Notes: a model not told the origin generated them from the letters alone. 40,432 bases of DNA from Cocleimonas sp. (GCA_021647365.1 JAKIUW010000030.1:1-40432), one strand, 5' to 3'; positions 16,580 through 26,059 are shown, numbered from the stretch's first letter. Made by a program: numbers and translations.

Positions 16580-16846
16580 TTACTCAGGCACAAAGTTATC
16601 CACTGCAGAAGGGCCATCACCAAATAGGAATTTTTCCATCTCTTCTTCCAAAAATTTACGATCTTTTGGATTGATGGGAGATAAGCGATATTCATTTAAT
16701 AACATCGTTTGATGATTCACCCAGCTCTGCCAGGCCTCTTTGGAGATGCCATCGTAAATTCGCTGACCTAAGTCACCTGGGTAAGTCAATGTGTCTAAGC
16801 CTTCTGCTTCTTTGCCTAACTTTACGCAATTAATCATTCTTGCCAT
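16580..16846 (-). CDS. yggX: Fe(II)-trafficking / oxidative damage protection protein YggX
   Basis: The 88-residue protein matches YggX across its length: MARMINCVKLGKEAEGL at the start with the conserved Cys7, PGDLGQRIYDGIS and WVNHQTMLLNEYRL. YggX is linked with protection of Fe-S clusters against oxidants. It follows mutY by 11 bp, reproducing the mutY-yggX pair of enterobacteria. AAGGATC before the ATG is the ribosome site. Fpr follows, so three genes connected with oxidative damage and Fe-S proteins sit in one run. Confidence 0.95.
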   Translation of the reverse strand: MARMINCVKLGKEAEGLDTLTYPGDLGQRIYDGISKEAWQSWVNHQTMLLNEYRLSPINPKDRKFLEEEMEKFLFGDGPSAVDNFVPE

Positions 16847-16857
16847 TGTTTTGATCC

Positions 16858-17931
16858 TTATATATTTGTTTCAACTCTAATTTGTTTTAACAAGGTTTGT
16901 ACGGGAGCAGCAAGCCCACCGTTAAATTCTGTTGTTATGTTATACCAGAGACTATCATCTTGCTCCATAACACCCATTTTTTGCTTATTAAGGTTAATGG
17001 GGGTTTTAACTCCAACAATCAAGGGCTGGATGTGTAAATGAAAGTGGCTGAAAGTGTGCTTCATCTTGGGTAACTCGTCAGCATTATCTAGAGTTGTATT
17101 ATAATTCTCTACTAGCCACTCTTCAGCATGCTCAACTTTTTCAAATTGAGGAAAACACCACAAGCCACCCCAGATACCCACAGGAGGTCGTTTTTGCATC
17201 AGCACCTCATGTTGTTTGTGTTTAATTATTAACATGATTGTTTGCTTTTCAGGCATACTTTTTTTAGGCTTTTTCGTCGGGTAATCTGTTTGATTGGCTT
17301 GTTGAAATGCCAAACAATCATCGTTTAATGGGCAGTCATCACAACGGGGATTGCTGCGCGTACAAAGCGTTGCGCCTAAATCCATAATTGCTTGAGTATA
17401 ATCTGCATTTCTTGTTTTAGGCGTTGTTTGTTCCGCAAGTAACCAAAACTTTTTTAATACATCAGATTTACCCGGCCAGCCTTTAACAGCGAATACACGG
17501 CTCAGTACCCGCTTTACATTTCCATCTAAAATAGCTTCTTGCTGGTTTGAGGCGATGGATAAAATTGCCGCCGCCGTTGATCGCCCGATACCCGATAAGG
17601 ACTGCATCGCTTCTAAATTATCAGGAAACACGCCAGCAAAATTATCACAAATCATTTGTGCAGCTTTGTGCATATTACGAGCGCGAGCGTAATAACCCAA
17701 ACCCGACCAATGCTTTAAAACCATATCTTGATCAGCGTTGGCTAGCGTCTGTACATCAGGAAACGAAGCCATGAATTTTTCGTAGTACGGAATAACCGTT
17801 TTCACTTGGGTTTGCTGCAACATAATCTCAGAAACCCAAACACGGTAGGGATTTATGTCATATTGCCAGGGTAAGCCTTTGCGACCATGTTGGTCAAACC
17901 ATGCGAGTAGCTTGTCAGAGAACTGTATCAT
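16858..17931 (-). CDS. mutY: Adenine DNA glycosylase MutY
   Basis: MutY removes adenine mispaired with 8-oxoguanine. The 357-residue protein has the catalytic E36 in VSEIMLQQTQV, the helix-hairpin-helix LSGIGRSTAAAIL, the catalytic D136 in LDGNVKRV and a [4Fe-4S] cluster set C190, C197, C200 and C206 with the C-x6-C-x2-C-x5-C spacing. A C-terminal NUDIX-like domain (about 225-350) that reads 8-oxoguanine follows, with KMKHTFSHFHL near its end. The start overlaps the stop of the upstream ABC gene by four bases (ATGA), so they are coupled. Confidence 0.96.
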   Translation of the reverse strand: MIQFSDKLLAWFDQHGRKGLPWQYDINPYRVWVSEIMLQQTQVKTVIPYYEKFMASFPDVQTLANADQDMVLKHWSGLGYYARARNMHKAAQMICDNFAGVFPDNLEAMQSLSGIGRSTAAAILSIASNQQEAILDGNVKRVLSRVFAVKGWPGKSDVLKKFWLLAEQTTPKTRNADYTQAIMDLGATLCTRSNPRCDDCPLNDDCLAFQQANQTDYPTKKPKKSMPEKQTIMLIIKHKQHEVLMQKRPPVGIWGGLWCFPQFEKVEHAEEWLVENYNTTLDNADELPKMKHTFSHFHLHIQPLIVGVKTPINLNKQKMGVMEQDDSLWYNITTEFNGGLAAPVQTLLKQIRVETNI

Positions 17932-19682
17932 TGTTTTAAAAACTCACCACTTTGATGCTTCCACATTGACGCGTAGTTACCGTCTTTCTCAAGTAGTTCT
18001 TGGTGCGTACCTTCTTCAATGATTTTTCCATTTTCTAAAACAATAATACGATCCATACGTAAAATGGTTGAAAGTCTGTGTGCGATTACAATGGCTGTTT
18101 TATCTTTGATCAAATCAAAAATAGCGGTTTGGATTTGTTTTTCAGTAATTGAATCCAGCGCGCTGGTGGCTTCATCAAGCACCACAATAGGCGCATCTTC
18201 AAGAAAGGCGCGCGCGAGTGCGATGCGTTGTTTCTCGCCACCTGATAATTTCACACCACGTTCGCCCACCATGGTTTCAAACTGTTCTGGAAGTTTTTCT
18301 ATAAACGCCAAACTTTGTGATTTTTTAGCCGCTTCTTGTACTTGTTTTTCACTTACATCGGCATCCAAAATAATATTATCGTACACCGAGCGATGGAATA
18401 GTTCTGGTTGTTGTGGCACTAACGAAATCTGATTGCGCAACGAATCTAAAGTGAAATCTTTGGCATCTTGCCCATCAAAATAAATATTGCCTTTCTGTGG
18501 CTCAAAGAATCGGAATAGCAACTTAGTGAGTGATGTTTTACCCGAGCCAGACTGCCCAACCAGCGCCACTTTTTCACCTGCTTTTATGTTTAGCGAAAAA
18601 TCTTCAAACAAACAACTATTAGTTGTTTCACTTCCAGAATAGGCGAAATTGATTTTATCAAGCTTGATTTCACCTTTGCTAATCATTAGCGCTTTTGCGC
18701 TAGAATTATCTTTCTCAAAGTCATTGTTTTCAAAAACCTCTGCCATTTCAGCGGCATCTGCCAGTGCGGTAAAGAAGTTACGAAAGTTACGCCCAAATTC
18801 CCATAATCGTTGCACGAGGATTAGCAAAATAGATTGAAACAGAACAAATTCACCGACATTAAATTCACCCAGTTGCCATTTGCCAATCATTAGATAAACC
18901 AACACAAGCTCAATACCCATGGTCATAATGCCTTGAATCGAAAAAGAGACAAACATCAAAATCCAAGCTATTTTCTTTTTTTTGTAAACAATGTCAGCTT
19001 TACCATCAACATTGCTTTGTTCTTGTTTTTCTAAAGCAAAACTTTTTACGATAAAAATATTACTGATGGCATCCGAATACGCACCCCCCAGTTTTGAGTC
19101 ATATTCTGCAACGGCTTTATCGTATTTAAGCTTCCAAACAGAAAAGCCAACGCTCCAAGTAATGAAGGCAACCACCCAAATTAAAAAGTAAAATGCAAAT
19201 TCAGGGTAGTGTTGATAGAACAAGATAAAGGCAACAGTGATGCTAAGCATATTTTGCATGAACTGGAATAAAAACCAGTCCATAATAACTTCATAAGCGC
19301 GTGAGAATCGGCTGGCTTGTTTGATTAAGCTGCCTGAAAAATTATTTTCAAAAAAGTTAAATTTCTGTCTTTTTAAAACAGCAAAACAACGCTTTTCTAA
19401 AAGCCTCACTCCACCTGCATCTACAGGGATTATGCCAATTTCCAGTATGCGCCACGACGTCCAGATACCTGCATAAAATAAAACCACCATCCAAAAGTTA
19501 TCCAGCATCATATTTGCTGTTTCTGCACTAAAAGGCTGTGCAAAACCATTGGCAATATTTTTGTAGAATACCGGAACATAAATACTCAGCACCGTCGCAC
19601 AACACACACCAATCATCACTAGCAAAAACCACCAGCGGTGATGCCATGTTGTGCGAATGTATTCTTTAAAAATCGTTTTCAT
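17928..19682 (-). CDS. ABC exporter, fused permease and ATPase
   Basis: The 584-residue half-transporter has six membrane segments (about 15-320) and an ATPase domain. The domain has Walker A GQSGSGKTS (about 375-383), signature LSGGEKQRIALARAF (about 480), Walker B VVLDEATSALD (about 500) and the H-loop AIVIAHRLS (about 530). This MsbA/multidrug-like type works as a dimer, exporting lipids, peptides or drugs; the substrate cannot be read. It overlaps mutY by four bases and opens the minus-strand run ABC-mutY-yggX-fpr. The functional link is probably only operon convenience. Confidence 0.9.
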   Translation of the reverse strand: MKTIFKEYIRTTWHHRWWFLLVMIGVCCATVLSIYVPVFYKNIANGFAQPFSAETANMMLDNFWMVVLFYAGIWTSWRILEIGIIPVDAGGVRLLEKRCFAVLKRQKFNFFENNFSGSLIKQASRFSRAYEVIMDWFLFQFMQNMLSITVAFILFYQHYPEFAFYFLIWVVAFITWSVGFSVWKLKYDKAVAEYDSKLGGAYSDAISNIFIVKSFALEKQEQSNVDGKADIVYKKKKIAWILMFVSFSIQGIMTMGIELVLVYLMIGKWQLGEFNVGEFVLFQSILLILVQRLWEFGRNFRNFFTALADAAEMAEVFENNDFEKDNSSAKALMISKGEIKLDKINFAYSGSETTNSCLFEDFSLNIKAGEKVALVGQSGSGKTSLTKLLFRFFEPQKGNIYFDGQDAKDFTLDSLRNQISLVPQQPELFHRSVYDNIILDADVSEKQVQEAAKKSQSLAFIEKLPEQFETMVGERGVKLSGGEKQRIALARAFLEDAPIVVLDEATSALDSITEKQIQTAIFDLIKDKTAIVIAHRLSTILRMDRIIVLENGKIIEEGTHQELLEKDGNYASMWKHQSGEFLKQ

Positions 19683-19761
19683 TTGTAGAGTTTACTGCAA
19701 AGACTTGATAAGTGATAAATTAAACTGCATATTTAAAGGTGATCTATTAAGGAGAAGCATT

Positions 19762-20799
19762 ATGGGCGCTACAGCAAAGGTTGTGAATATGTACAAGCCT
19801 TCTACTTGGAAGGAAAAAGGTTTGAAGTGGACGATTGGCTTATTTTTTATCACATTTATTCTGCTCATTCTTTTATTGATGTTTTTTTGGAGTAACGAGC
19901 CAGACCGCTTTGATGTGAATACTAATGCTCAAGAAATGTCTGAAGAGATGGGTTTGCAGGTTGTAAATGGTTTTACCACTACGGCTACTTTAGCCCGCTT
20001 GGTTGAAACTTTGCTTGATAAGTCAGGTGGTTTTCTTGAGAACGATAAAATGCCGCCAGGTGTATTGATGGATAATATGCCTAACTGGGAGTTTGGCGTA
20101 TTGGTGCAATCGCGTGATATGGCGCTGGCCTTACGTAATGACTTGAGCCGTTCACAATCACAGTCTGTTGAAGATAAAGATTTGGTAAATGCCGCAACCA
20201 AATTTCATACCGATACGAACTTATGGATATTACCACCAGCTGAAAGCCAGTATCGCAATGGTATCAAGTCATTAAAAAAGTATATGAATCGACTGGCGAC
20301 CACCAGCGAATCAAACTCACAATTTTACTCGCGTGCCGATAATCTTGTGGATTGGCTAGGCTTGGTTAAGAAACGTTTAGGCTCATTATCACAACGCCTT
20401 AGTGCCAGCGTGGGTAAAGAACAACTTAATACCGATCTTGCAGGCGATGCTGAGGCAAAACAATCTACGCCTAATGCCTCATCTAATTTTATAAAAACAA
20501 GCTGGTATGAAATTGACGATGTCTTTTATGAGGCGCGTGGGCAAACGTGGGCGCTTATTCATCTGCTAAAAGCCATTGAAGTAGATTTTAACAGCGTGCT
20601 GAGAAAGAAAAATGCGCTGATTAGTTTGCGCCAAATTATCCGTGAGCTTGAAGGCACACAACAAGCTATGTGGAGCCCCATGATTTTAAATGGAAAGGGA
20701 TTTGGTTTTGTTACCAATCATTCTTTGGTCATGGCTTCTTATATTTCACGCGCAAATGCGGCGTTGATTGATCTTGAGCGTTTATTACAACAGGGCTAG
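19762..20799 (+). CDS. DUF2333-family inner-membrane protein
   Basis: The 345-residue protein has a single membrane segment (about 22-43) followed by a long soluble, mostly helical region, matching the DUF2333 family of unknown function. The region contains NMPNWEFGVLVQSRDMALALRNDLSRSQSQS-type conserved blocks and a conserved FYEARGQTWAL stretch. The start at 19762 is set by a good ribosome site (AAGGAGAAG); a longer reading from 19651 overlaps the ABC gene on the other strand and is not supported. It is likely periplasmic-facing. Confidence 0.85.
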   Translation: MGATAKVVNMYKPSTWKEKGLKWTIGLFFITFILLILLLMFFWSNEPDRFDVNTNAQEMSEEMGLQVVNGFTTTATLARLVETLLDKSGGFLENDKMPPGVLMDNMPNWEFGVLVQSRDMALALRNDLSRSQSQSVEDKDLVNAATKFHTDTNLWILPPAESQYRNGIKSLKKYMNRLATTSESNSQFYSRADNLVDWLGLVKKRLGSLSQRLSASVGKEQLNTDLAGDAEAKQSTPNASSNFIKTSWYEIDDVFYEARGQTWALIHLLKAIEVDFNSVLRKKNALISLRQIIRELEGTQQAMWSPMILNGKGFGFVTNHSLVMASYISRANAALIDLERLLQQG

Positions 20800-20815
20800 G
20801 TCTTTTATAATATAG

Positions 20816-20894
20816 AAAGCACACCCCCCCACTTTTACATGATGTTTTTTATATAAGCTTACAAACATCATGTAAAAGTGGGGGGGTGTGCTTT
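20816..20894. repeat. Dispersed repeat, inverted pair (AGTG subtype)
   Basis: Arms 20816-20847 and 20863-20894 are perfectly complementary over 32 nt with a 15-nt loop. The pair fills the convergent gap between the DUF2333 and MBL genes (stop codons 17 and 22 nt away). It is the longest pair in the window and could form a strong hairpin in either transcript, though without a T-run. Confidence 0.96.
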
Positions 20895-20915
20895 GAGAGT
20901 ATGAGGATCCTTGTA

Positions 20916-21863
20916 CTAGGGTCTAATGACATCCAAGTCATTAGGGAAGCTCACATTACCTTTAAAGTTTTTACGGATCAAATTTAGCGATTCTTGCTTT
21001 CGTTTTTCTGAGAGGCTACGTCCCATCAAATGCGTTAGTAGAAGCTTCTTCACATTTGCTTGTTTTGCCATTTTTCCAATATACGTTGGTTTCATGTGTA
21101 AGTTGGCGGCAACGCCTGTTGCATCTTCAGGCACGGCATTGTGCGCGACTAAAATATCACTGTTCTTTGCCAGCGTTGGCATTTCGCCTAAGCGTCCGCT
21201 CATATCGCCAGTAAAGCTAATGGCACAACCTGCAAGCTCTACGCGGTAGCCTTGCGAGGGAAATGGTCCGTGATGGGTTGACACGGTTGTTACACGAATA
21301 CCATCTTTATTGCTAACTTGCTTAACGGTTAAGTCGCTGAATGACCATGGAATATCTTTGACTTTTATTTTATAAGCGCTGTGTTGTTTAGGGTCAAGAA
21401 AAGCACCAAGGTACGGATATAAACCTTTTTCACTACCAATCGCACGTTCTGCAAACTCGCTGGCAGAGGTGGCGAACTTTGTGCCTGTTGGTCCAAATAT
21501 GGCTAAATCTTTTTTTCGATCAGTGAAGAATGCACCTTTGATATAAGAGGGGAAATCAGCGCTGTGATCTGCATGAAAATGGGTGAAAAGCATCATATCC
21601 ACATCTTCAAAATTGGCTTTGCTTTGTTTGAAGCGTTGCAAACTACCAGGGCCAGCATCAACAATCACACGGGCTCTATCATCCAGCCAAATAAGATAAC
21701 CTGTGGAGGCTTGACCATCCAATAATTCAGGGCCGCGCGTGCCAAGCATTTGCAGTTTTACGCGTTGTGATTGGCATTTTTGAGGTGCTACTTGTCCGCT
21801 TAAACTAAAAGCGTTGTTAGAGAGAAGTAATGTGCTAATAATTAAGCCAGTTTTAATAAGCAT
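20916..21863 (-). CDS. Exported MBL-fold hydrolase (RNase Z/AtsA-like)
   Basis: The 315-residue protein has a signal peptide (about 1-20). It then has the MBL motif THFHADHSADF with H95, H97, D99 and H100, and LMGRSLSEKRKQ near the end, where HLMGRS supplies a late histidine. The pattern resembles the exported relatives of RNase Z, such as arylsulfatase-type AtsA, rather than true tRNase Z. The substrate is not assignable. It shares no strong similarity by eye with the MBL protein at 14766, so they are separate subfamilies. Confidence 0.82.
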   Translation of the reverse strand: MLIKTGLIISTLLLSNNAFSLSGQVAPQKCQSQRVKLQMLGTRGPELLDGQASTGYLIWLDDRARVIVDAGPGSLQRFKQSKANFEDVDMMLFTHFHADHSADFPSYIKGAFFTDRKKDLAIFGPTGTKFATSASEFAERAIGSEKGLYPYLGAFLDPKQHSAYKIKVKDIPWSFSDLTVKQVSNKDGIRVTTVSTHHGPFPSQGYRVELAGCAISFTGDMSGRLGEMPTLAKNSDILVAHNAVPEDATGVAANLHMKPTYIGKMAKQANVKKLLLTHLMGRSLSEKRKQESLNLIRKNFKGNVSFPNDLDVIRP

Positions 21864-21939
21864 TTTATAGTTCCAAAATTGATGTGTAATGATACTATAC
21901 GGTTAAATTTAATCTTTGGGTGCTAAAAAAATAATCTAT

Positions 21940-22737
21940 ATGCTTTCGATCGAATCTCACCTAAAGTGTCTATCTGTGACACTACTCTTTTTAGTCTCTT
22001 TCTCAACACTGCAAGCCAAAGAATTAGTTTTTATTTTAGCAGGTCAATCCAATATGGTTGGACAAGGGGTGGCGGCTGAGCTTGCGCCTGCTTATCGTCG
22101 TGTACCTGCGAATGTTGAATATTATTACAATGGATATAAAGCGCCACTAAATCGATTTAAGCATTTTGGGCCTGAAATTGGTTTTGCTCATGAGATTTCT
22201 CGAAGCTTTCCCAATACCAAAATAAAGCTAATAAAGTTTGCCGTAGGTGGAACATCATTATTTGCGTGGGATCCAGCGTGGAATCCTTCTAAAGCAAGCT
22301 CAACAGGCAACGCTAGTGCAGGGCCACTTTTTAAAAAACTAATCAAAACAATCAATATTCAATTTAATGGAAAAGAGTCTAAGCTTGCAGGTATTTTATG
22401 GATGCAGGGCGAAACCGATGCTAGGTACTTGCCCGCTGCAAAGCAATACGCAGGCAATCTTAATCGCTTTGTAAATGCTTTGCGGTTAAAGCTACATGCG
22501 CCTAATGCTTTATTTATAATGGGAAGTATCAACCCGCCATTAAACATATTTCCATCCACGCCTATAGTTCAAAAGGCGCAACAAGTTTCAGCCAGCCGTA
22601 TTAGAAATCTACGATTAATAAAAACGGATGACTTGGGTAAACGTAATGATCATGTACATTACAATACCCAAGGGCAAATCGAATTAGGTAAACGCTTTGC
22701 AAGGGCATATCTTCGTACACATGTGGCACATAACTAA
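21940..22737 (+). CDS. Exported SASA-type carbohydrate esterase
   Basis: The 265-residue protein has a signal peptide (about 8-26). It is an SGNH-like esterase of the sialate O-acetylesterase/CE6 type (SASA domain): AGQSNMVGQG holds the nucleophile S37, GILWMQGETDAR is the conserved glutamine block and DHVHYN the Asp-His pair. Such enzymes remove acetyl groups from sugars or polysaccharides outside the cytosol. I chose the ATG at 21940 since it starts the signal peptide; a TTG at 21916 is possible but weak. It is divergent from the MBL gene and lies 86 bp before the second ankyrin gene. Confidence 0.82.
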   Translation: MLSIESHLKCLSVTLLFLVSFSTLQAKELVFILAGQSNMVGQGVAAELAPAYRRVPANVEYYYNGYKAPLNRFKHFGPEIGFAHEISRSFPNTKIKLIKFAVGGTSLFAWDPAWNPSKASSTGNASAGPLFKKLIKTINIQFNGKESKLAGILWMQGETDARYLPAAKQYAGNLNRFVNALRLKLHAPNALFIMGSINPPLNIFPSTPIVQKAQQVSASRIRNLRLIKTDDLGKRNDHVHYNTQGQIELGKRFARAYLRTHVAHN

Positions 22738-22823
22738 TTGATGCATTACCTCTGCTAAATCATTGCGCAACGTAGATATTGAATTTGGCTTATAATTGGC
22801 TCTCAAAAGGAAAGGAGAACCTT

Positions 22824-23492
22824 ATGCGTAAACAATTACTATTCTTGCTTGTCTATACTTTGCCTATTCTAATGATCAGTTCTATCAGTGCGAATGAAAC
22901 CTTTAATATGGATGATATTAACTCATCTTTGCAACTAGAATACCAAAGCCAATTGGTTCTCCAGCCCAAACGTAAAGCGCAAGTAAGAAAAAAGCCAGTG
23001 GTAAAGCGACAAAAACGAGTCGCGCGCCAAACTGCCCCACAAGTGCAACGTAGAACCGCAACACCACCTGTACGCCATCAAGCTCCTTCCGTACGTAAGC
23101 CAAGCGCTAAAGCACCTGTTCCACATGCGGATGAGTTGTTTGGTGCAGCAACTTATGGAAATGTAAACGTAATCACACGTTTATTGCAGCAAGGCGTCAA
23201 TGTGAATGCTGCCAATAGCGAGCGAGAAACGGCCTTACATATGGCGGCGGCAAATGGGCGCTACTCCGCTGTTATTTATCTGATTAACCACGGCGCAAAC
23301 ATACGCTCTCGAACCATTAACAATTGGCTACCCATTCATCATGCAACAAGATTTCGTAAAGCAAATATCGCCAATTATTTAATGCAGAAAGGTTCATCAC
23401 CACACGCAAGAACTTCCGACGGATTAAGTGCTATTGATATGGCTAGAACAATGGGGAATCAACAACTATTGGGGCTATTTGGTGCAAGATAA
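22824..23492 (+). CDS. Second secreted ankyrin-repeat protein
   Basis: The 222-residue protein has a signal segment (about 3-23), a basic Arg/Lys/Pro-rich linker (about 45-100) and about three and a half ankyrin repeats (about 100-220), with TALHMAAANGR and LPIHHATR motifs. It parallels the ankyrin protein at 1332 in design, though the linker differs. AAGGAGAA at 22810-22818 fixes the ATG at 22824; an upstream reading start at 22779 is weaker. The ligand is unknown. A repeat unit follows the stop. Confidence 0.85.
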   Translation: MRKQLLFLLVYTLPILMISSISANETFNMDDINSSLQLEYQSQLVLQPKRKAQVRKKPVVKRQKRVARQTAPQVQRRTATPPVRHQAPSVRKPSAKAPVPHADELFGAATYGNVNVITRLLQQGVNVNAANSERETALHMAAANGRYSAVIYLINHGANIRSRTINNWLPIHHATRFRKANIANYLMQKGSSPHARTSDGLSAIDMARTMGNQQLLGLFGAR

Positions 23493-23510
23493 GTTGATAT
23501 GAAGATATGC

Positions 23511-23535
23511 CATGTAAAAGTGGGGGGGTGTGCTT
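23511..23535. repeat. Dispersed repeat, single unit (G-run form)
   Basis: The unit reads CATGTAAAAGTGGGGGGG then TGTGCTT, 18 nt after the ankyrin stop. The following CCCCCAC at 23541-23547 can pair with GTGGGGG of the unit, so a small hairpin is possible here even with a single arm. Confidence 0.93.
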
Positions 23536-23617
23536 TTAAACCCCCACTATTGAAGATGATCTAGTTGAATAATCAAAATGATCAGTAGATAATGCCTTTT
23601 TCTTCAAGCATCTTATT

Positions 23618-23863
23618 ATGAAAAACCGTAAAAGTAAGCTTCAAAAATCTGCGATCTATGTTGCCGTTATCAGCTTTCTACTATCAGTAGCCTGTGTAGT
23701 TTATCTGTTTTTGAATATTGATGACCTAGGCTGGGAAAATCCAATCAGTGCGAGCTTGTTGGCATCCACTTTTTTCTTCGCATTCGTTGGTTTTGTTCTT
23801 ATGGTTATAGGTGCTGCAAACCTTCCAAGCTTTAAGTTTGAAGATTCTTCGGACAATCTATAG
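23618..23863 (+). CDS. Small two-segment membrane protein
   Basis: The 81-residue protein has two membrane segments (about 13-33 and 45-66) with a basic N terminus (MKNRKSKLQK) and an acidic tail (KFEDSSDNL). No family is recognised. The open frame is good, but no strong ribosome site is seen, so it is only moderately certain. It faces pit across a convergent gap with a repeat unit. Confidence 0.55.
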   Translation: MKNRKSKLQKSAIYVAVISFLLSVACVVYLFLNIDDLGWENPISASLLASTFFFAFVGFVLMVIGAANLPSFKFEDSSDNL

Positions 23864-23904
23864 AAGCGACTAGTTCATCATGATTAAGAGCGGTCATGGT
23901 TTTC

Positions 23905-23932
23905 AAAGCACACCCCCCCCACTTTCACATGG
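23905..23932. repeat. Dispersed repeat, single unit (C-run form)
   Basis: The unit has eight C in a row and ACTTTCACATGG in place of ACTTTTACATGA. It lies in a convergent gap, 8 nt from the pit stop. Confidence 0.9.
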
Positions 23933-23940
23933 TCTATTTT

Positions 23941-25230
23941 CTAGCCGCCGAAGATGCCTTTCAACATATAGAAGAACATGATCGATAAAATTGCACCAGC
24001 CGGTAGCGTAATCACCCAAGACATAAAGATATTACCCACGACCCGCAAATCAATCGCCGCAATACCGCGAGCAAGTCCAACACCTAAAATTGCACCTACA
24101 AGCGTGTGAGTGGTTGAGATGGGAATGCCTGTATAAGAGGCTAATACAACCGTCATTGCCGCCGCTATTTCAGCTGAGAAGCCACGCGTTGGCGTTAGTT
24201 CGGTGATGTTTTTCCCCACGGTTGCCATTACACGATAGCCGAGTGTTGCTAGGCCGATAACGATACCAACACCACCGACTAATAAAACCCAACCAGGCAA
24301 GGTTGATTTGGCGGCAAGTGTTCCATCTGTCGCAATACCAATAACCGCCGCCATGGGGCCAACTGCATTTGCTACGTCGTTGGAACCATGCGCAAAAGCC
24401 ATTGCTGATGCGGTGAAAACCATCATTACGGCAAAAATCTTTTCAACATTCGCGTAGTGAAAGCGTTTTTCGGCAACTTTATCAAACTTAACGCGGCGAA
24501 TTAAGACGATACCAGCAACAGCAATCAATAATCCGAGCAAACCGGCGTAAACAAATTCCATTCCGCCATTCACATCAAGACCAATATGCTTTAAACCTTT
24601 TTTAATGGTTACCAAAGCAATCATGAATCCTACGAGGAAGAGGTAAAGTGGACCATATTTTTTAGCATTTTCTAAAGGTTCTTTAGTATTTATGATCAAT
24701 TTTTGAATGCTGGTAAATACAATAAAGGCCATCGTGCCTGCCAATAGTGGTGACACGACCCAGCTCATGACAATCGTACCAACCTTGCCCCAGCTAACCG
24801 CATCCATGCTGACACCTACGGCAGCAAAGCCAACAACGGCGCCAACAATGCTATGTGTTGTCGAAACGGGCCAGCCTTTCATTGAGGCGATTAATAGCCA
24901 TGTGCCGGCCGCTAACAGTGATGCCAACATGCCCCAGATTAATAAATCAGGATTACCACCAAAGGCATCAAGATCAACGATGCCTTTGCGGATAGTTTTG
25001 GTTACTTGTCCGCCAGCTAAGTAAGCGCCCGCAAATTCAAAAATTGCGGCGATAATAATCGCTTGCTTGATGGTTATGGCTTTAGAACCAACAGAAGTTG
25101 CCATTGCATTAGCAACGTCATTTGCACCAATCCCCCATGCCATAAAAATACCAAAAACAGCGGCTAGGGTGATATAAATACCCGCTGTACTTGAGAGGAA
25201 TTCTGTTGTACTTGTGAGAAGTTCCATCAT
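23941..25230 (-). CDS. pit: PiT-family low-affinity phosphate transporter
   Basis: The 429-residue polytopic inner-membrane protein has the two inverted PiT signatures, MAWGIGANDVANAMATSVGSKA near the N terminus and AFAHGSNDVANAVGPMAAV in the second half, and GWPVSTTHSIVGAVVGF and IPISTTHTLVGAILGVG partner blocks. PiT proteins take up metal-phosphate complexes with protons or sodium. It lies 15 bp after its DUF47 partner, with GGGAGGG before the ATG, the usual operon for regulated PiT uptake. Ppx is elsewhere in the window. Confidence 0.93.
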   Translation of the reverse strand: MMELLTSTTEFLSSTAGIYITLAAVFGIFMAWGIGANDVANAMATSVGSKAITIKQAIIIAAIFEFAGAYLAGGQVTKTIRKGIVDLDAFGGNPDLLIWGMLASLLAAGTWLLIASMKGWPVSTTHSIVGAVVGFAAVGVSMDAVSWGKVGTIVMSWVVSPLLAGTMAFIVFTSIQKLIINTKEPLENAKKYGPLYLFLVGFMIALVTIKKGLKHIGLDVNGGMEFVYAGLLGLLIAVAGIVLIRRVKFDKVAEKRFHYANVEKIFAVMMVFTASAMAFAHGSNDVANAVGPMAAVIGIATDGTLAAKSTLPGWVLLVGGVGIVIGLATLGYRVMATVGKNITELTPTRGFSAEIAAAMTVVLASYTGIPISTTHTLVGAILGVGLARGIAAIDLRVVGNIFMSWVITLPAGAILSIMFFYMLKGIFGG

Positions 25231-25245
25231 TTTATCAACCCTCCC

Positions 25246-25926
25246 CTAGCGCGCTAGCATTAGTGATAAGCGACTACCAACACGTTCAGCGTTGTCAGCA
25301 ACATTGCCTACCCAATCGATAAGGCGGTAGGTGAAAATAACGTCGACAGGACTTAGCTTTTCTTCTAGTTTGAATAGCGTCTGGCGTAGGCCTTCTTGCA
25401 TGGTATCAGTTTCACTTTCGATGTTGCCAAGCTCAACTAACATTTCTTCAACATGGTCAACTTCAAGCCCACGAAAGCCCGTCTCAACTAATTCATCTAG
25501 TTCGTTAATGGTTTGCAGTGCTTGTTTTACCGTGTCTATACAACGCTTGGTGAAGGCAAGAAAAGGCGCATTCATCTCCTCTGGTAAAGTCATGTTGCGC
25601 CCAACAATGAGTGAGGCAACATCTTTTGCCTGATTGGCAATTATGTCTTGTCGTAACAGTACATCTAATACATCACGACGATCGACTGGCATAAACAAAC
25701 CCTTAGGTAAGTGCGTACGGAGGTCTTTTTTCATATCATCGGCATCATGCTCGCCATCGACAATTTCTTTTTGGGCCGCAAGAATTTTATCTTGATCAGA
25801 CTCGATCATGCCTTCAATCAACGGTGTTAAATGCTTAATTCCCATGTAAACACGGTACATATGTTCTTGTAAGGGAGTGATGGGGGAACGACCAAATAGG
25901 CCAGACATGTAATTCTTTGCAACCAT
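25246..25926 (-). CDS. DUF47/PhoU-like partner of the Pit transporter
   Basis: The 226-residue all-helical protein is a DUF47 (TIGR00153, PhoU-like) family member with GEHDADDMKKDLRTHLPKGLF-type metal-binding acidic blocks and IESETDTMQEGL in the second half. Such proteins bind metal clusters and are thought to regulate the adjacent PiT protein. AGAGGTGT before the ATG supports the start. It is the first gene of the DUF47-pit operon. Confidence 0.9.
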   Translation of the reverse strand: MVAKNYMSGLFGRSPITPLQEHMYRVYMGIKHLTPLIEGMIESDQDKILAAQKEIVDGEHDADDMKKDLRTHLPKGLFMPVDRRDVLDVLLRQDIIANQAKDVASLIVGRNMTLPEEMNAPFLAFTKRCIDTVKQALQTINELDELVETGFRGLEVDHVEEMLVELGNIESETDTMQEGLRQTLFKLEEKLSPVDVIFTYRLIDWVGNVADNAERVGSRLSLMLAR

Positions 25927-26059
25927 AGCGACACCTCTATGAAATGGGGGTGGGGTTTTAGGGTCTCAAATTAATAGAGAAACCCTTTAGTTGCGCGCAT
26001 TTTAGGGGGTGAAGAGGAGTGTGTAAAGCGTTAATCGTGAAGCTAGAGGGAGTATGCTT

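Noticed and set aside
19079..19100. GCACCCCCCAGTTTTGAG inside the ABC exporter gene resembles a repeat unit
   Set aside because: It lacks the ACAC and TTTTACATG parts, fits normal coding for the exporter, and is only a chance partial match.
19651..19761. N-terminal extension of the DUF2333 protein from 19651
   Set aside because: It overlaps the divergent ABC gene start, and a strong ribosome site precedes the ATG at 19762.
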